Shown one piece after another: positions 15,584 to 24,563 of a stretch of 64,000 nucleotides of DNA (positions are counted from its first letter, which is position 1; each line of letters opens with the position of its first letter). Source of the DNA: Chitinophaga rhizosphaerae (GTDB taxonomy: Bacteria; Bacteroidota; Bacteroidia; Chitinophagales; Chitinophagaceae). The stretch lies in the NCBI RefSeq assembly GCF_003958645.1, contig NZ_RXLO01000005.1, forward strand, positions 62,001 to 126,000, given 5' to 3'. The notes under the pieces are model-generated. The model had not been told where the DNA came from and did no database searches. It was given only the letters and a program-made list of their open reading frames with translations. The translations under genes and the position numbers were made by a program.

Positions 15584-16921
15584 TTACTCCACCACAAGTT
15601 TCAGGGAATCGGCACGCAGCCTCGCTGTCAGCCATTGTTGCATTTTCCGCCGGTCGGCCGTGCCGGGGCGGCGCGAAAACCGGGTGATGACGAGGGTGAC
15701 CGTATCCTGTTTGTTGGCAGCAGCATGGCGGAATACGGCCTTGGATGCCGCATAGTAAGACAATCCAGGGAAAAGGGCCGACATTTCGCCGGTAAGGTCC
15801 GGGAAAGTATCCCTTGCTGCCGGGTTGTCGATCAGCCGCTCATTTCGTGCTGAATCGTTCCTGTACATATCTTCCAGGATGCTGGCCCGGATTTGGGAAA
15901 AATCGATTTCCTGCTTCGCATTAAGGCCCTGGCGGATCTGGAGCGTGGTTTTGCCCAGGTTGTATTTCGGCAGGTTGTTGCGGATGGAATCTATGACGTT
16001 TGCCGGCAGCTCGTAGCCGATTAGCAGCAGGTCGATCTCCCTGCCGCCGGATTCGTACCTGTAGGATTTGTTTACCACCTGGGTATTCCTGAACTGGAAT
16101 TGTTCCCGCACGAATTTCTGTGCGTTGCTGACGAAAATGCTCTTGTCCACGATCCGGAAAGCCAGGTAAATACTGGGCAGGATGGTAATGGTGATGATGA
16201 TAAGGATATAGCGGGAGATCTTGCGTTCATAACCTTTGTCGGCGAAACGGACCTTCCTGAATTTCAGGAAACGCACGATGAGGAAGGTGCTGATGCAAAT
16301 GAATACGCTGTTGATGAAATACAGGTAAATGGCCCCCATGAAGTAATATCCGTTCCCGGCGGAAAGTGCGTAACCGGCGGTGCAAAGGGGCGGCATCAGT
16401 GCGGTGGCGATGGCGACGCCGGGGATCACATTGCTTTTTTCCTTCCGTGTTCCGGCGACGATACCGGCCAGGCCGCCGAACAATGCGATGAAAACGTCCC
16501 AGATGGAGGGAGTCGTGCGCGCCAGCAGCTCGCTTTGTGCTTCCTGCAGGGGCGTCAGGGCGAAATAAAGCGTGGACGCGGCAATGCTGATCAGGGTAGC
16601 GATCACCAGGTTTCTCGCTCCTTTTTTAACGAGCTCGAAATCGCTGATGCCAATACCGAGGCCGATCCCCATGATGGGGCCCATCAGGGGAGATATGAGC
16701 ATGGCGCCGATGATCACTGCCGTGGAATTGACGTTCAGCCCGATCGATGCGATAAAGATGGCAAAAATCAACGTCCAGAGGTTGGCACCCTTGAATTCCG
16801 AGTTCTTTGTAATGGAACTGATCACATCGTCTTCAGCCGCTTTGTCGAGATGAAGATTGAACCGGCGGGCAACGGTTATTTTAACCGCCCGCCACCATCT
16901 GCTGGTCGCTTTTTTTTCCAT
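15584..16921 (-). CDS. DUF389-family membrane protein
   Basis: Inner-membrane protein of 445 aa matching DUF389 (TIGR00341-like). It has about seven hydrophobic segments (residues 45-265) with the conserved NSTAVIIGAMLISPLMGPI, GLGIGISD, GLAGIVAGTR and IPGVAIATALMPPLC stretches, and a C-terminal hydrophilic domain of about 170 residues. The ATG at 16921 is chosen over a TTG at 16942. It is convergent with the GT81 gene (13 bp apart) and divergent from the GbsR/MarR-type regulator. The transported substrate of the family is not established. Confidence 0.85.
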   Translation of the reverse strand: MEKKATSRWWRAVKITVARRFNLHLDKAAEDDVISSITKNSEFKGANLWTLIFAIFIASIGLNVNSTAVIIGAMLISPLMGPIMGIGLGIGISDFELVKKGARNLVIATLISIAASTLYFALTPLQEAQSELLARTTPSIWDVFIALFGGLAGIVAGTRKEKSNVIPGVAIATALMPPLCTAGYALSAGNGYYFMGAIYLYFINSVFICISTFLIVRFLKFRKVRFADKGYERKISRYILIIITITILPSIYLAFRIVDKSIFVSNAQKFVREQFQFRNTQVVNKSYRYESGGREIDLLLIGYELPANVIDSIRNNLPKYNLGKTTLQIRQGLNAKQEIDFSQIRASILEDMYRNDSARNERLIDNPAARDTFPDLTGEMSALFPGLSYYAASKAVFRHAAANKQDTVTLVITRFSRRPGTADRRKMQQWLTARLRADSLKLVVE

Positions 16922-16969
16922 TCGTCCGGTTTGAACCTGCAATAAAAGGAAATATTTTCCAATGATTGT

Positions 16970-16991
16970 TGGTTCTCTATTTTAAGAACCA
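16970..16991. promoter_or_regulatory. Candidate operator before GbsR/MarR-type regulator
   Basis: Perfect inverted repeat TGGTTCT-N8-AGAACCA, immediately followed by two copies of ACCATAT (from 16988 and 16999) separated by AAAA. It lies 12 bp upstream of a TAnnTTTG box, so a bound protein could block the downstream promoter and the divergent DUF389 gene. Confidence 0.5.
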
Positions 16992-17002
16992 TATAAAAAC
17001 CA

Positions 17003-17010
17003 TATATTTG
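17003..17010 (+). promoter_or_regulatory. Bacteroidota -7 box (TATATTTG)
   Basis: TATATTTG fits the TAnnTTTG consensus exactly and lies 17 bp before the regulator ATG. No TTG is found at the usual -33 spacing. Confidence 0.4.
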
Positions 17011-17027
17011 ATGATGAATTTGCAACG

Positions 17028-17474
17028 ATGGAAATTGTAAGCGAAGCAATTGAATATCATGGGAAATTGATGGAATCGATGGGGTTGAGCCCCATGGCGT
17101 CCCGCATTTATCTGTACCTGATCTGCAGCGGGGAAGGGCAGGCCGGCTTTGCGGAGCTGGTGGCGCACTTCCAGGCCAGCAAAAGCGCCGTTTCCAATGC
17201 CCTGGCATTATTGGTCAACATGCAGCTGGTGGTGCCCCGGCAGGTAGAAGGCCGTCGCAAGCGGTATTTTGCCGTGAATTTAACCGGGATGTTCGATCCC
17301 GTGAATCTTTCCCGGCGGTTCACCGCGTTTCGGGGGATGTTAGACGATGTCAGGCTTCGCCGGGGGAAGGATGATGCGCTTTCCGGGGAACTGGCGAAGG
17401 TGTCCGGGTTTTATCAGTTTATGGAGGCGGAATTTCCGAAATTATTACAGCGCTGGAAGGCGACATTGCCATGA
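17028..17474 (+). CDS. GbsR/MarR-type winged-helix regulator
   Basis: Small transcription regulator of 148 aa with a MarR/GbsR-like winged helix. The pattern GLSPMASRIYLYL, then a recognition helix in ASKSAVSNALALLVNMQLV and the wing RQVEGRRKRYFAVN, is typical of the GbsR-like group that often controls envelope or osmolyte genes in Bacteroidota. It is followed 20 bp later by a glycosyltransferase gene, so the two form an operon, and the inverted repeat 37 bp upstream suggests self-control. The ligand is unknown. Confidence 0.8.
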   Translation: MEIVSEAIEYHGKLMESMGLSPMASRIYLYLICSGEGQAGFAELVAHFQASKSAVSNALALLVNMQLVVPRQVEGRRKRYFAVNLTGMFDPVNLSRRFTAFRGMLDDVRLRRGKDDALSGELAKVSGFYQFMEAEFPKLLQRWKATLP

Positions 17475-17494
17475 TAGCCTAAAAAATCGAAAAC

Positions 17495-18718
17495 ATGAAA
17501 ATAGCATTACTGACGCTGGGGACCCGCGGCGATGTGCAGCCCTATGCCGTATTGGGGCGTGCGCTGAAAGAACGCGGTCATACCGTAACATTGTCGACGG
17601 CCAGGAATTTCTCCGCGTTAGCCGGGGATTACGGGCTCGACTTTGCCCCGGTAGACGCAGATTTCCAGGCATTGATGGAATCCGAAGAAGGGAAAAAAAT
17701 GATGAAAAGCCCGTTGACCGCCCAGCGGAATTTCAGTAAATGGATGCATCCGGTGATCCAGGAAGCGCTGCAGACCTTCTACGACGTTGCCAGGCTGCAC
17801 GATAAAGTCCTGTTCCATGGCAAAACGTTGGCCGGATTTTTTGCGGACCAGTTCCCTGAAAAAATGATAAGGGCCAACGTAGTGCCGGCTTTTGAGCCCA
17901 CCAGCAGCTTCGTGAACCCGGTACTTTCCGGCATTCGTTTGCCGGCTTTTATGAACCGCTTGAGCTTCGGGCTTACCGCCATAGGATACAGAATGATGCG
18001 CAAACCGATCCGTCAGTTCCGGCTCAATAATGGGATGGACGACCGGGTATCGGATTACCGCGATCTCCGGTCTATCTACGGGATCAGCAGGTTTTTACTC
18101 GAAGCGCCCCGGGATTGGGGTGCGCGATCCCATTTTACGGGTTTCTGGTACGGGGATTCGCCGGCTGACCTGAGTATAGACACCCTGGAGTTTCTGCGAA
18201 AAGGCTCGGCGCCGATATTATTGACCTTCGGCAGTATGCCCCTGAACATCGACTGGGATTTGCGGGCAGCTGTGATACGCATCACCCAGAAATTGGGAAT
18301 CAGGTTTATTGTAGTAAAGGGATGGGGCTTCCCTTCAACGGAGGAATTCGAGGGGAATAACTTTATCAAAGTCATATCTTCCGCACCGTATGAAAAATTA
18401 TTGCCCCATGTTAAAGCAGCGATCCATCATGGCGGGATCGGCACTACGGCAGAATGCCTTAGGGCTGGGAAGCCATTTTTGACCTGCCCGGTTTTGTACC
18501 CGGTAGGTGATCAGCACTTTTGGGGGAAACTGGCCAGCCAGAAAGGCTGTGCGCTGCCCCCGATTCCGGCCAGGCGGCTAAATGCGGAACTCTTCGAAAA
18601 AGCGATCATCGGATTACTTGGCGACAAAGAATTATCCATGAATGCGCAACGTTTCGCTGCGATGTTGCAAACGGAAAATGGCATTGATGAAGCGATCAGG
18701 CTTGTGGAGCTTTCCTGA
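17495..18718 (+). CDS. GT1-family (UGT/sterol glucosyltransferase-like) glycosyltransferase
   Basis: GT-B glycosyltransferase of 407 aa of the UDP-glucuronosyl/sterol-glucosyltransferase type. The N-terminus LLTLGTRGDVQPYAVLGRAL is the classic start of this family; the nucleotide-sugar site in the C-terminal half is HHGGIGTTAECLRAGKPFLTCPVLYPVGDQHFW, split here by GDQ. No signal peptide or membrane segment is seen. Likely acceptors are lipids, carotenoids or small natural products; none can be named. It is translated from the second cistron of the GbsR/MarR-type operon and a GC-rich inverted-repeat region follows its stop before the convergent cobC. Confidence 0.85.
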   Translation: MKIALLTLGTRGDVQPYAVLGRALKERGHTVTLSTARNFSALAGDYGLDFAPVDADFQALMESEEGKKMMKSPLTAQRNFSKWMHPVIQEALQTFYDVARLHDKVLFHGKTLAGFFADQFPEKMIRANVVPAFEPTSSFVNPVLSGIRLPAFMNRLSFGLTAIGYRMMRKPIRQFRLNNGMDDRVSDYRDLRSIYGISRFLLEAPRDWGARSHFTGFWYGDSPADLSIDTLEFLRKGSAPILLTFGSMPLNIDWDLRAAVIRITQKLGIRFIVVKGWGFPSTEEFEGNNFIKVISSAPYEKLLPHVKAAIHHGGIGTTAECLRAGKPFLTCPVLYPVGDQHFWGKLASQKGCALPPIPARRLNAELFEKAIIGLLGDKELSMNAQRFAAMLQTENGIDEAIRLVELS

Positions 18719-18830
18719 CGACTGTAAATCCTGAATGCCCTGGTTCGTACCTGGGCCGGAACCGCCAGGGTCATACGGCGCAGCTGCCGGCTTTTCTTAA
18801 TGTTCGCCTGGCCTTTTCCGGGGAAAAAGG

Positions 18831-19430
18831 TTACCGGCTCGGCTGATGTTGCTCTTTTGCCGTCGGAATATTGGACAGTATTTCATAAGAAAGCCCGGGG
18901 GCCTGCAGGTCTATCTTTACCACACATCCATAATGTACGGTAAAGGCCGAGAAGGACGCGTGCAGCGGCGTTTGGGTGATATGGGCCAGGATGCTCCTCA
19001 CCACGCCGCCATGGGTAACGATAGCGGTCGGTCCTCCGCTGGCGGCCAGGGCGTCAAAACAGCGCGTTGCCCGCGTAAAGAGATGCACATAACTTTCTCC
19101 GCCCGGGATACAGACATTCACAAAGTCGTTCATCCACGGGTCGATCTCTTCCCGGGGAATATCATTCCAGGGTTGCAGTTCCCAATTGCCGCAATGTATT
19201 TCTTTCAGATCGTGTTCAAGATGGATGGCTTGCCCGGGGAACAGCCGTTCCGCCAGTTTCCGGCACCGCTGAAGCGGGCTGCTGTAAACCCGTTGCATCC
19301 CTGGAGGAAGGTGTTGCCGGATGATTTTCGCTTCCTCTTCAAATGTGGCGGTCAAACCGATATCGGCCTGTCCGTAACAGGTGCCTTTTTCAATGAGCGG
19401 TGTGGTGTGGCGGATAAGGTAGATATGCAT
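18831..19430 (-). CDS. cobC: Alpha-ribazole phosphatase / histidine phosphatase
   Basis: Histidine phosphatase of 199 aa that likely removes phosphate from alpha-ribazole-5'-phosphate in the nucleotide loop branch of B12 synthesis. The catalytic LIRHT (His8), the conserved YSSPLQRC, EIHCGNWE and the second histidine in THGGVV are present. It is the last gene of the cobU-cobT-cobS-cobC set, 27 bp after cobS, and context rather than sequence separates it from other phosphoglycerate-mutase-like phosphatases. Confidence 0.87.
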   Translation of the reverse strand: MHIYLIRHTTPLIEKGTCYGQADIGLTATFEEEAKIIRQHLPPGMQRVYSSPLQRCRKLAERLFPGQAIHLEHDLKEIHCGNWELQPWNDIPREEIDPWMNDFVNVCIPGGESYVHLFTRATRCFDALAASGGPTAIVTHGGVVRSILAHITQTPLHASFSAFTVHYGCVVKIDLQAPGLSYEILSNIPTAKEQHQPSR

Positions 19431-19457
19431 GCTGCAATGATAAAATTTAATTCGCCG

Positions 19458-20270
19458 TCAGACAATATACCGCCAAATAACAACGATCGCGAGATAAAAA
19501 GTCAGCTCGCTCACCTGCTGGATGGCTCCCAGGCAGTCGCCCGTGTATCCCCCGATCCATTTTTTGAAATACCTGCCGAGGCGGTAAGTGACCAGTATCA
19601 CCGGCAAAATGGCCAGCGCAAATTGTGCGTGCAGGAAAATAAAAGGGACCCCTGCAAAGAGGCTCGCCACAAGCAGCGTAGCCCATGAAGGTTTGCGGCT
19701 GGCTACCGGTTTCGATTTGCTGCCGTCGGGATCCGTTACGTATTCAGAGAAATAAATGGTCCATACGCCCATCAACCGGCTGAGGGCATGTGCCGCCACC
19801 AGTATCAGCAGCAGTTGCCGATATCGGGAAATGGAGAACAGGAACGAAGGGGCGCCGCCGGGTGTGAATGCGGCCAGTTCTTTCAGCAGGAGGAATTTGG
19901 CGGCAAGGATACCGGCCAGGCCCGTGACGCCGTATGTTCCCAGCCGGCTGTCTTTCATGATAGCGAGGATCTTCTCTTTGGTCCATCCCCCGCCGAAGGC
20001 GTCGCATACGTCGGCAAAGCCGTCTTCATGGAAGGCGCCGGTGGTAAAAATGCCTGCGATCATAGCGGCGAGGATGGCAATATTTTCGCCCGCCAACCGG
20101 TTGAACACGAGGAAGGTAAATCCGCTGATGATGGCCACTATCCAGCCGGTGAGCGGAAAGTACCGGGTCGATTTTTCCAGGTATTCCGGCGAGTGGTCCG
20201 TAAATTTCGGCACGGGCAGCCGGGTAAGGAACATCAGTGCCGTGAAGAATATCCGTAGTTCTTTTTTCAT
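19458..20270 (-). CDS. cobS: Adenosylcobinamide-GDP ribazoletransferase (cobalamin synthase)
   Basis: Inner-membrane enzyme of 270 aa that joins adenosylcobinamide-GDP with alpha-ribazole (phosphate). The N-terminal FFTALMFLTRLPVP, the SRYFPLTGWIV segment and the acidic motif HEDGFADVCDAFGGG with KEKILAIMKDSRLGTYG are diagnostic. About six hydrophobic segments are visible. Its ATG overlaps the cobT stop by four bases. Confidence 0.96.
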   Translation of the reverse strand: MKKELRIFFTALMFLTRLPVPKFTDHSPEYLEKSTRYFPLTGWIVAIISGFTFLVFNRLAGENIAILAAMIAGIFTTGAFHEDGFADVCDAFGGGWTKEKILAIMKDSRLGTYGVTGLAGILAAKFLLLKELAAFTPGGAPSFLFSISRYRQLLLILVAAHALSRLMGVWTIYFSEYVTDPDGSKSKPVASRKPSWATLLVASLFAGVPFIFLHAQFALAILPVILVTYRLGRYFKKWIGGYTGDCLGAIQQVSELTFYLAIVVIWRYIV

Positions 20271-21337
20271 GTTGCTGTTGCTATGTTGGATACGCCGGCC
20301 GACTCGAAAGAGGCCATTTCCTGCAAAAAGTTCACGGCCGACCGGACCAGGGGAATGGCCAGTGCGGCCCCGGTGCCCTCGCCCAACCGCATGCCGAGCT
20401 GCAAAAGCGTGGTGGCCTGCAGGTGCTGCAACATTTTTTCGTGGCCCTGCTCGCCGCTGGTATGGGCGAATATGCAGCAGGACACTACCGAAGGTTCCAT
20501 CAGCCGTGCCAGCAGTAAAGCAGCGGAAGCGATAAACCCGTCCACCACGATTACCATCCGCTGGTCCGCAGCCTCGAGGTAGGCCCCCGTCATCATGGCG
20601 ATCTCGAAGCCACCGACCCTGGAAAGCAGGGCAACCGGCTGGTCATGATGCTCCTGCAGCCGGTGCAGGGCAAATGCCTGTTCGAGCGTGTTTATTTTTG
20701 TTTGCAACTGCTCGTCATTTACACCGGTGCCCCGTCCGGTGCAGGATGGGAGCGGAATGCCTGTAACGGCGCACATGATGAGGGAGGCGGAGGAGGTATT
20801 GCCGATGCCCATTTCTCCAAACCCCACGCAGTTGCCCCCGGCGGCGGCAATTGCCCGTACGACGGATTTTCCTTTTTCGATGGCGGCCTTGGCAACGGCT
20901 TCGCTCATGGCGGCCCCTTCAAGATAATTGGCGGTACCCGGTCCCATTTTGGCAGGGACGAAGCGTTCCGCCATCCCCGTCTCCAGCGGAGGGTGCGCCG
21001 GCACAAAATCGTGGTTGACGCCGGCGTCTACCACGTGCAGGGTGATGCCGTGCTGCCGGCAGAAGACGTTAATAGCGGCGCCGCCGTTGAGGAAATTGAG
21101 CACCATCTGCGCCGTCACGGCCTGGGGGTATGGGTTTACCAGGCCCGTCCGGGCGATGCCGTGGTCGCCTGCAAATACGACGATATGCGGATGCCGGATC
21201 ACCGGCGAAGTGGTGCCCTGTATCATCCCCACCTGCAGGGCAATGGTTTCGAGCAGGCCCAGTGAGCCCAGGGGTTTCGTTTTATGGTTGATTTTGTGCA
21301 GGAGTTGTTCCTGCAGGCAGGTGGCATTCGTTGTCAT
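20267..21337 (-). CDS. cobT: Nicotinate-nucleotide-dimethylbenzimidazole phosphoribosyltransferase
   Basis: Enzyme of 356 aa that activates the lower ligand base to alpha-ribazole-5'-phosphate. The N-terminus carries NHKTKPLGSLG, followed by FAGDHGIARTG and NFLNGGAAINVF; the C-terminal LGEGTGAALA holds the catalytic glutamate. The ATG at 21337 is used because it overlaps the cobU stop in ATGA; a longer frame begins at 21421 but extends into cobU. Two flanking 4-bp overlaps show tight coupling with cobU and cobS. Confidence 0.96.
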   Translation of the reverse strand: MTTNATCLQEQLLHKINHKTKPLGSLGLLETIALQVGMIQGTTSPVIRHPHIVVFAGDHGIARTGLVNPYPQAVTAQMVLNFLNGGAAINVFCRQHGITLHVVDAGVNHDFVPAHPPLETGMAERFVPAKMGPGTANYLEGAAMSEAVAKAAIEKGKSVVRAIAAAGGNCVGFGEMGIGNTSSASLIMCAVTGIPLPSCTGRGTGVNDEQLQTKINTLEQAFALHRLQEHHDQPVALLSRVGGFEIAMMTGAYLEAADQRMVIVVDGFIASAALLLARLMEPSVVSCCIFAHTSGEQGHEKMLQHLQATTLLQLGMRLGEGTGAALAIPLVRSAVNFLQEMASFESAGVSNIATAT

Positions 21338-21870
21338 AGTATGTTTTTGATCTCCATGGGTATTCCGCTTACCATGAATACGACACGGCGGGCCCGGGAC
21401 GCAATATATTGGTTCATCCATCCCTGCAGGTCGGTGAATTGCCGGCCGATGGCCGTTTCCGCATGTACGCCCATGCCGATTTCATTACTCACGATAATGT
21501 ATGTACCCCCTAACTGCAATAGCTGTTCTATTTCGTGTTTACCGGCCTCCAGGCTGGCGTCAACATTGTTCCGGCTGTCGACGAAAAAATTGGTGAGCCA
21601 GAGCGTCACACAATCGATGACGGCAACTTTGTTGGCCAGGTCTGGCCGGCTGATGTGTTTTTCTTCTTCCAGGGAGGTCCAGCGCCCGTCGCGGTCGTCC
21701 TGGTGGCGTTTGATGCGCTGCTGGAAATCCCCGTCCCAATGGCGGGCAGTGGCTACGTACACGGGCGATGCGCTATATTGCAGCGCGAGTTCCTGGGCAT
21801 ACCGGCTTTTGCCGCTGCGGGCGCCCCCCGTGATAAAAATGATGCCGGGTTTCGGATCGGTCATAGACAT
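21334..21870 (-). CDS. cobU: Adenosylcobinamide kinase/guanylyltransferase
   Basis: Bifunctional enzyme of 178 aa that phosphorylates adenosylcobinamide and transfers GMP to it. The P-loop ITGGARSGKS (residues 14-22), YVATA, the RIKRHQDDR segment with the guanylylated histidine, and VSNEIGMGV are all present. The ATG at 21870 is preferred over a GTG at 21891; a second ATG at 21864 is possible. With no upstream corrin-ring genes in the window, this set fits cobinamide salvage rather than de novo synthesis, at least locally. Confidence 0.95.
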   Translation of the reverse strand: MSMTDPKPGIIFITGGARSGKSRYAQELALQYSASPVYVATARHWDGDFQQRIKRHQDDRDGRWTSLEEEKHISRPDLANKVAVIDCVTLWLTNFFVDSRNNVDASLEAGKHEIEQLLQLGGTYIIVSNEIGMGVHAETAIGRQFTDLQGWMNQYIASRARRVVFMVSGIPMEIKNIL

Positions 21871-21910
21871 CCGCTGAAATTTTCTTTGCACGTAGGCAGT
21901 GATATGAAAA

Positions 21911-21957
21911 CGGCGGTAAACAGGGCGGCAGAAAGCCCGGCCTGCTGTTTACCGCCG
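21911..21957 (-). terminator. Strong hairpin between DUF6580 and cobU
   Basis: A perfect 13-bp stem (CGGCGGTAAACAG, 21911-21923, with 21945-21957) encloses a 21-nt loop that can pair further. Read on the minus strand it is followed by TTTT. It lies 16 bp after the DUF6580 stop and about 40 bp before the cobU ATG, so it may be a partial terminator or processing site within the B12 operon. Confidence 0.6.
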
Positions 21958-21973
21958 GTGAATGTTGCCTGGT

Positions 21974-22543
21974 TTAGCGGGCGGGCTTCAGGCTCGTGTA
22001 TTTCCGTTGCGCCAGCTCAAATATGCCGAACATGATGGCGCCGAAGAAGGCCGTGCCGGCGAGGAATCGCAGCTCGTAGGGGATCGCGGTAACCAGCCTG
22101 TCCAGGTAAAAGGCGAAGGTGAGCTTGTTCTCAACCGCGCAGGCGCCAATGTCGCTCACCAGCCAGTGAATGACGGTGGCGGTGATGGTGGCCGCGATGA
22201 GCCTGGGAACGGTGATCTTTTTCAGGATCAGCTTGCCGGCTGCCGTCATCAGGACGAACGCCAGGTAGGTCCAATACCAGCCTGTGTATAAAAAGCCGGT
22301 CCGGAAAGCAGCGAACAGGGTGAAGGAAAGGATCAGGTCGCTGATAAAAAGCGTGAGCAGCGGAAAGGCATATGGTTTTACATGGCCGTTGAAATGCGCG
22401 GCGCCAAAAAGCGCCATGGCTCCCAGCGGCGTAAAATAGGCCAACGGGCCCTCATCCAGGAAAGAAAGCAGGCGGAGCACCGCTACCACCACAATGATGA
22501 GCAGTATTACTGCATTCCGCTGACTAAATGTTGAAACTGGCAT
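21974..22543 (-). CDS. DUF6580-family membrane protein in B12 regulon
   Basis: Inner-membrane protein of 189 aa with five or six hydrophobic helices, resembling the DUF6580 putative transport family and, in general shape, the S-components of ECF transporters. Conserved-looking stretches are FTPLGAMALFGAAHF, FPLLTLFISDLIL and the WYWTYLAFVLM helix. It sits 28 bp downstream of the riboswitch-controlled receptor gene, so a role in moving a corrinoid, cobalt or a B12 precursor across the inner membrane is a reasonable but unproven inference. No ATPase partner is encoded nearby. Confidence 0.75.
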   Translation of the reverse strand: MPVSTFSQRNAVILLIIVVVAVLRLLSFLDEGPLAYFTPLGAMALFGAAHFNGHVKPYAFPLLTLFISDLILSFTLFAAFRTGFLYTGWYWTYLAFVLMTAAGKLILKKITVPRLIAATITATVIHWLVSDIGACAVENKLTFAFYLDRLVTAIPYELRFLAGTAFFGAIMFGIFELAQRKYTSLKPAR

Positions 22544-22571
22544 ATGTTTAATTTGATATTGGTGTCAGTTA

Positions 22572-24563
22572 TTACAGGCTGAGCCTGAATCCGCCCTGCA
22601 GGTTCATCCCCTGGGCGTTATAGCCGTATACTTCGGTATAGTCCGTATCGGTGAGGTTTTTGGCGTCCGCAAATACCCTCAGTTTATCGTTAAGGAACCG
22701 GTATTCCACGTAGGCGTTCAGCAGCGTATATGCTTTCAGCGAAACGATGGCGGCTGGCGCGGCGCTGAAGTCCAGGTCGCTGCGCTTGCCGAAGCGCTGC
22801 ACGCCGAGGCTGATAAACAGTTTTTTTGTAATGTGATAGTTGGCCGTAGCGTTGAATATGCTTTTGGGCCGGCGTATCAGGTTGAAATAGGAGGTATCCT
22901 TTTCTCCTTTCCTGGTAGTAACCTCGCCATCTACGAAAGCATAGGATAGGAGCAGCTGGCCTTTGTCCCGGATGTTGAATACCGGTTCGATCTCGAAGCC
23001 CCAGTCGTTTTGCTTGTCCTGGTTGATAAAGTAGCTTCTGAAAGTATTGGGGTCAGTATAGAAGGCAATGCCTTCCTTTACATCGCGCCTGAAAATGGCG
23101 CCCCGCACATTCACCAGGTTGTTGGCGGAATAGTACTGTACGCCAGCTTCATACGTGATCGCTTTTTCGGGTTGCAGGCCGGTGAACGGGTTTTTGTATT
23201 CGGAATGCATCTGGTACAGCGTAGGTACTTTATAGGCCGTTGAAATATTGGCAAAAATCTTGAACTGCCGGTTGATCAGGTAAGACGGGTTGACATTGAA
23301 CACGGCATTGTTCCCGTATACCGAATGGTGGTTGAACCGCCCGCCTGCTTCGATGTTCAGCCCTTTGGCGGCATAGGTGAACGCGCCGTAAACGCCGGTC
23401 TGGTTTTGCGTGGCCGAGTCGGAGCCTATGGTGCTCGCGTATTCGCCGCTGTATATCACGCCGCCCATCTCGTATTTATATACCCCGGAAGTCTTTACGT
23501 CCGTGATCCCGTTGCGGTAGTCGATACCGCCGGTGAAGGACAGGGTAGGAAGGACGGGCACATGCAGATAAGCATCCAGGAAATGTTCTTTCCCTTCATA
23601 AAACCCTTTGCTGTAGCCGTCAAAAGGGGAAGACTTCACAAGTGAATCGTTGAGGTAGTTCCTTTTGGTGGCGGTAAAGTTGTAGTTGAGGTGCAGTTTC
23701 ACCTTCCCCAGCGTCAGCTCATTGCGGACACCGGTCTGCATGTTCGACATGTTGTAGGTGTAGTCTTTGTCGTCGGAGAAAGCATCGGCATCCAGCTTGC
23801 CGTAGTATTTCGCATAGCGGAGGAAGGGCATTATTTTGGCGGCGTTATTCACCTTGAAGCCGAGGTTGGCCATGAAGGCGTTTTGCTCATAGCCGTCTTT
23901 GTCGAAAGTGCCGGTGTTGTTTTTGTCGGCGGATTCGCTGATGCCGTCTGTTTTATAATGGGTGAAGCCCGCATTGTAGCTGAAGAACCCGGATCCCCCG
24001 TTGATGCCCGCGTTGAGTCTGCGTGTGTTGTAGCTGCCATAGGCGGCGGAGGCGAAGGGAGCGATGGTTTTCCGGGCGTCGCCCTGGCGGGTAATGATAT
24101 GGATCACCCCAGCCACGGCGTCGGAACCGTACAGGGTAGACTGGCTGCCTTTCAGGATTTCTATGCGTTCGATGTTTTCTACCGGCAGCAGCCTGAAATC
24201 GAAATTGCTGCTCGAGCCGGTTGCGTCATAAACGGGGGCGCCGTCTATCATAATGAGGGTGTAATCCGACTTTGCGCCGCGGAGGAAGATCGATTTGTCT
24301 TTCCCGGGGTTGCTGTTAGCGCCGTTGACAGACAGGCCGGTTTGTTCGTTCAACAGCTGGGCCAGGTCTTTGCCGCCGCTCCGGTCTAGCTGTTCGCGGG
24401 TGATCACGGAGATCACCTTACCGGTTTCGGAGGTTTTTTTAGGATATTTCGTAGCGGTGATCACTACTTCATCCAGTGCTTTTTTTGCGGTTGAATCCTG
24501 CGCCTGCGCGTGCATGGCAGCCAGCAGGGCCGATAACGTGAGTAGCTCTTTTGTCATGCTCAT
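22572..24563 (-). CDS. btuB: BtuB-like TonB-dependent cobalamin receptor
   Basis: Outer-membrane receptor of 663 aa for cobalamin or another corrinoid. A signal peptide (MHAQAQ end) precedes the TonB-box-like DEVVITATKYPKK (about residues 30-42), the plug domain with IFLRGAKSDYTLIMIDGAPV and GSQSTLYGSDAVAGVIHIIT, and a 22-strand barrel ending in FRLSL. Length and the KxxSET plug motif resemble BtuB. A cobalamin riboswitch in its leader makes the assignment strong. It is the first gene of the B12 operon. Confidence 0.92.
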   Translation of the reverse strand: MSMTKELLTLSALLAAMHAQAQDSTAKKALDEVVITATKYPKKTSETGKVISVITREQLDRSGGKDLAQLLNEQTGLSVNGANSNPGKDKSIFLRGAKSDYTLIMIDGAPVYDATGSSSNFDFRLLPVENIERIEILKGSQSTLYGSDAVAGVIHIITRQGDARKTIAPFASAAYGSYNTRRLNAGINGGSGFFSYNAGFTHYKTDGISESADKNNTGTFDKDGYEQNAFMANLGFKVNNAAKIMPFLRYAKYYGKLDADAFSDDKDYTYNMSNMQTGVRNELTLGKVKLHLNYNFTATKRNYLNDSLVKSSPFDGYSKGFYEGKEHFLDAYLHVPVLPTLSFTGGIDYRNGITDVKTSGVYKYEMGGVIYSGEYASTIGSDSATQNQTGVYGAFTYAAKGLNIEAGGRFNHHSVYGNNAVFNVNPSYLINRQFKIFANISTAYKVPTLYQMHSEYKNPFTGLQPEKAITYEAGVQYYSANNLVNVRGAIFRRDVKEGIAFYTDPNTFRSYFINQDKQNDWGFEIEPVFNIRDKGQLLLSYAFVDGEVTTRKGEKDTSYFNLIRRPKSIFNATANYHITKKLFISLGVQRFGKRSDLDFSAAPAAIVSLKAYTLLNAYVEYRFLNDKLRVFADAKNLTDTDYTEVYGYNAQGMNLQGGFRLSL

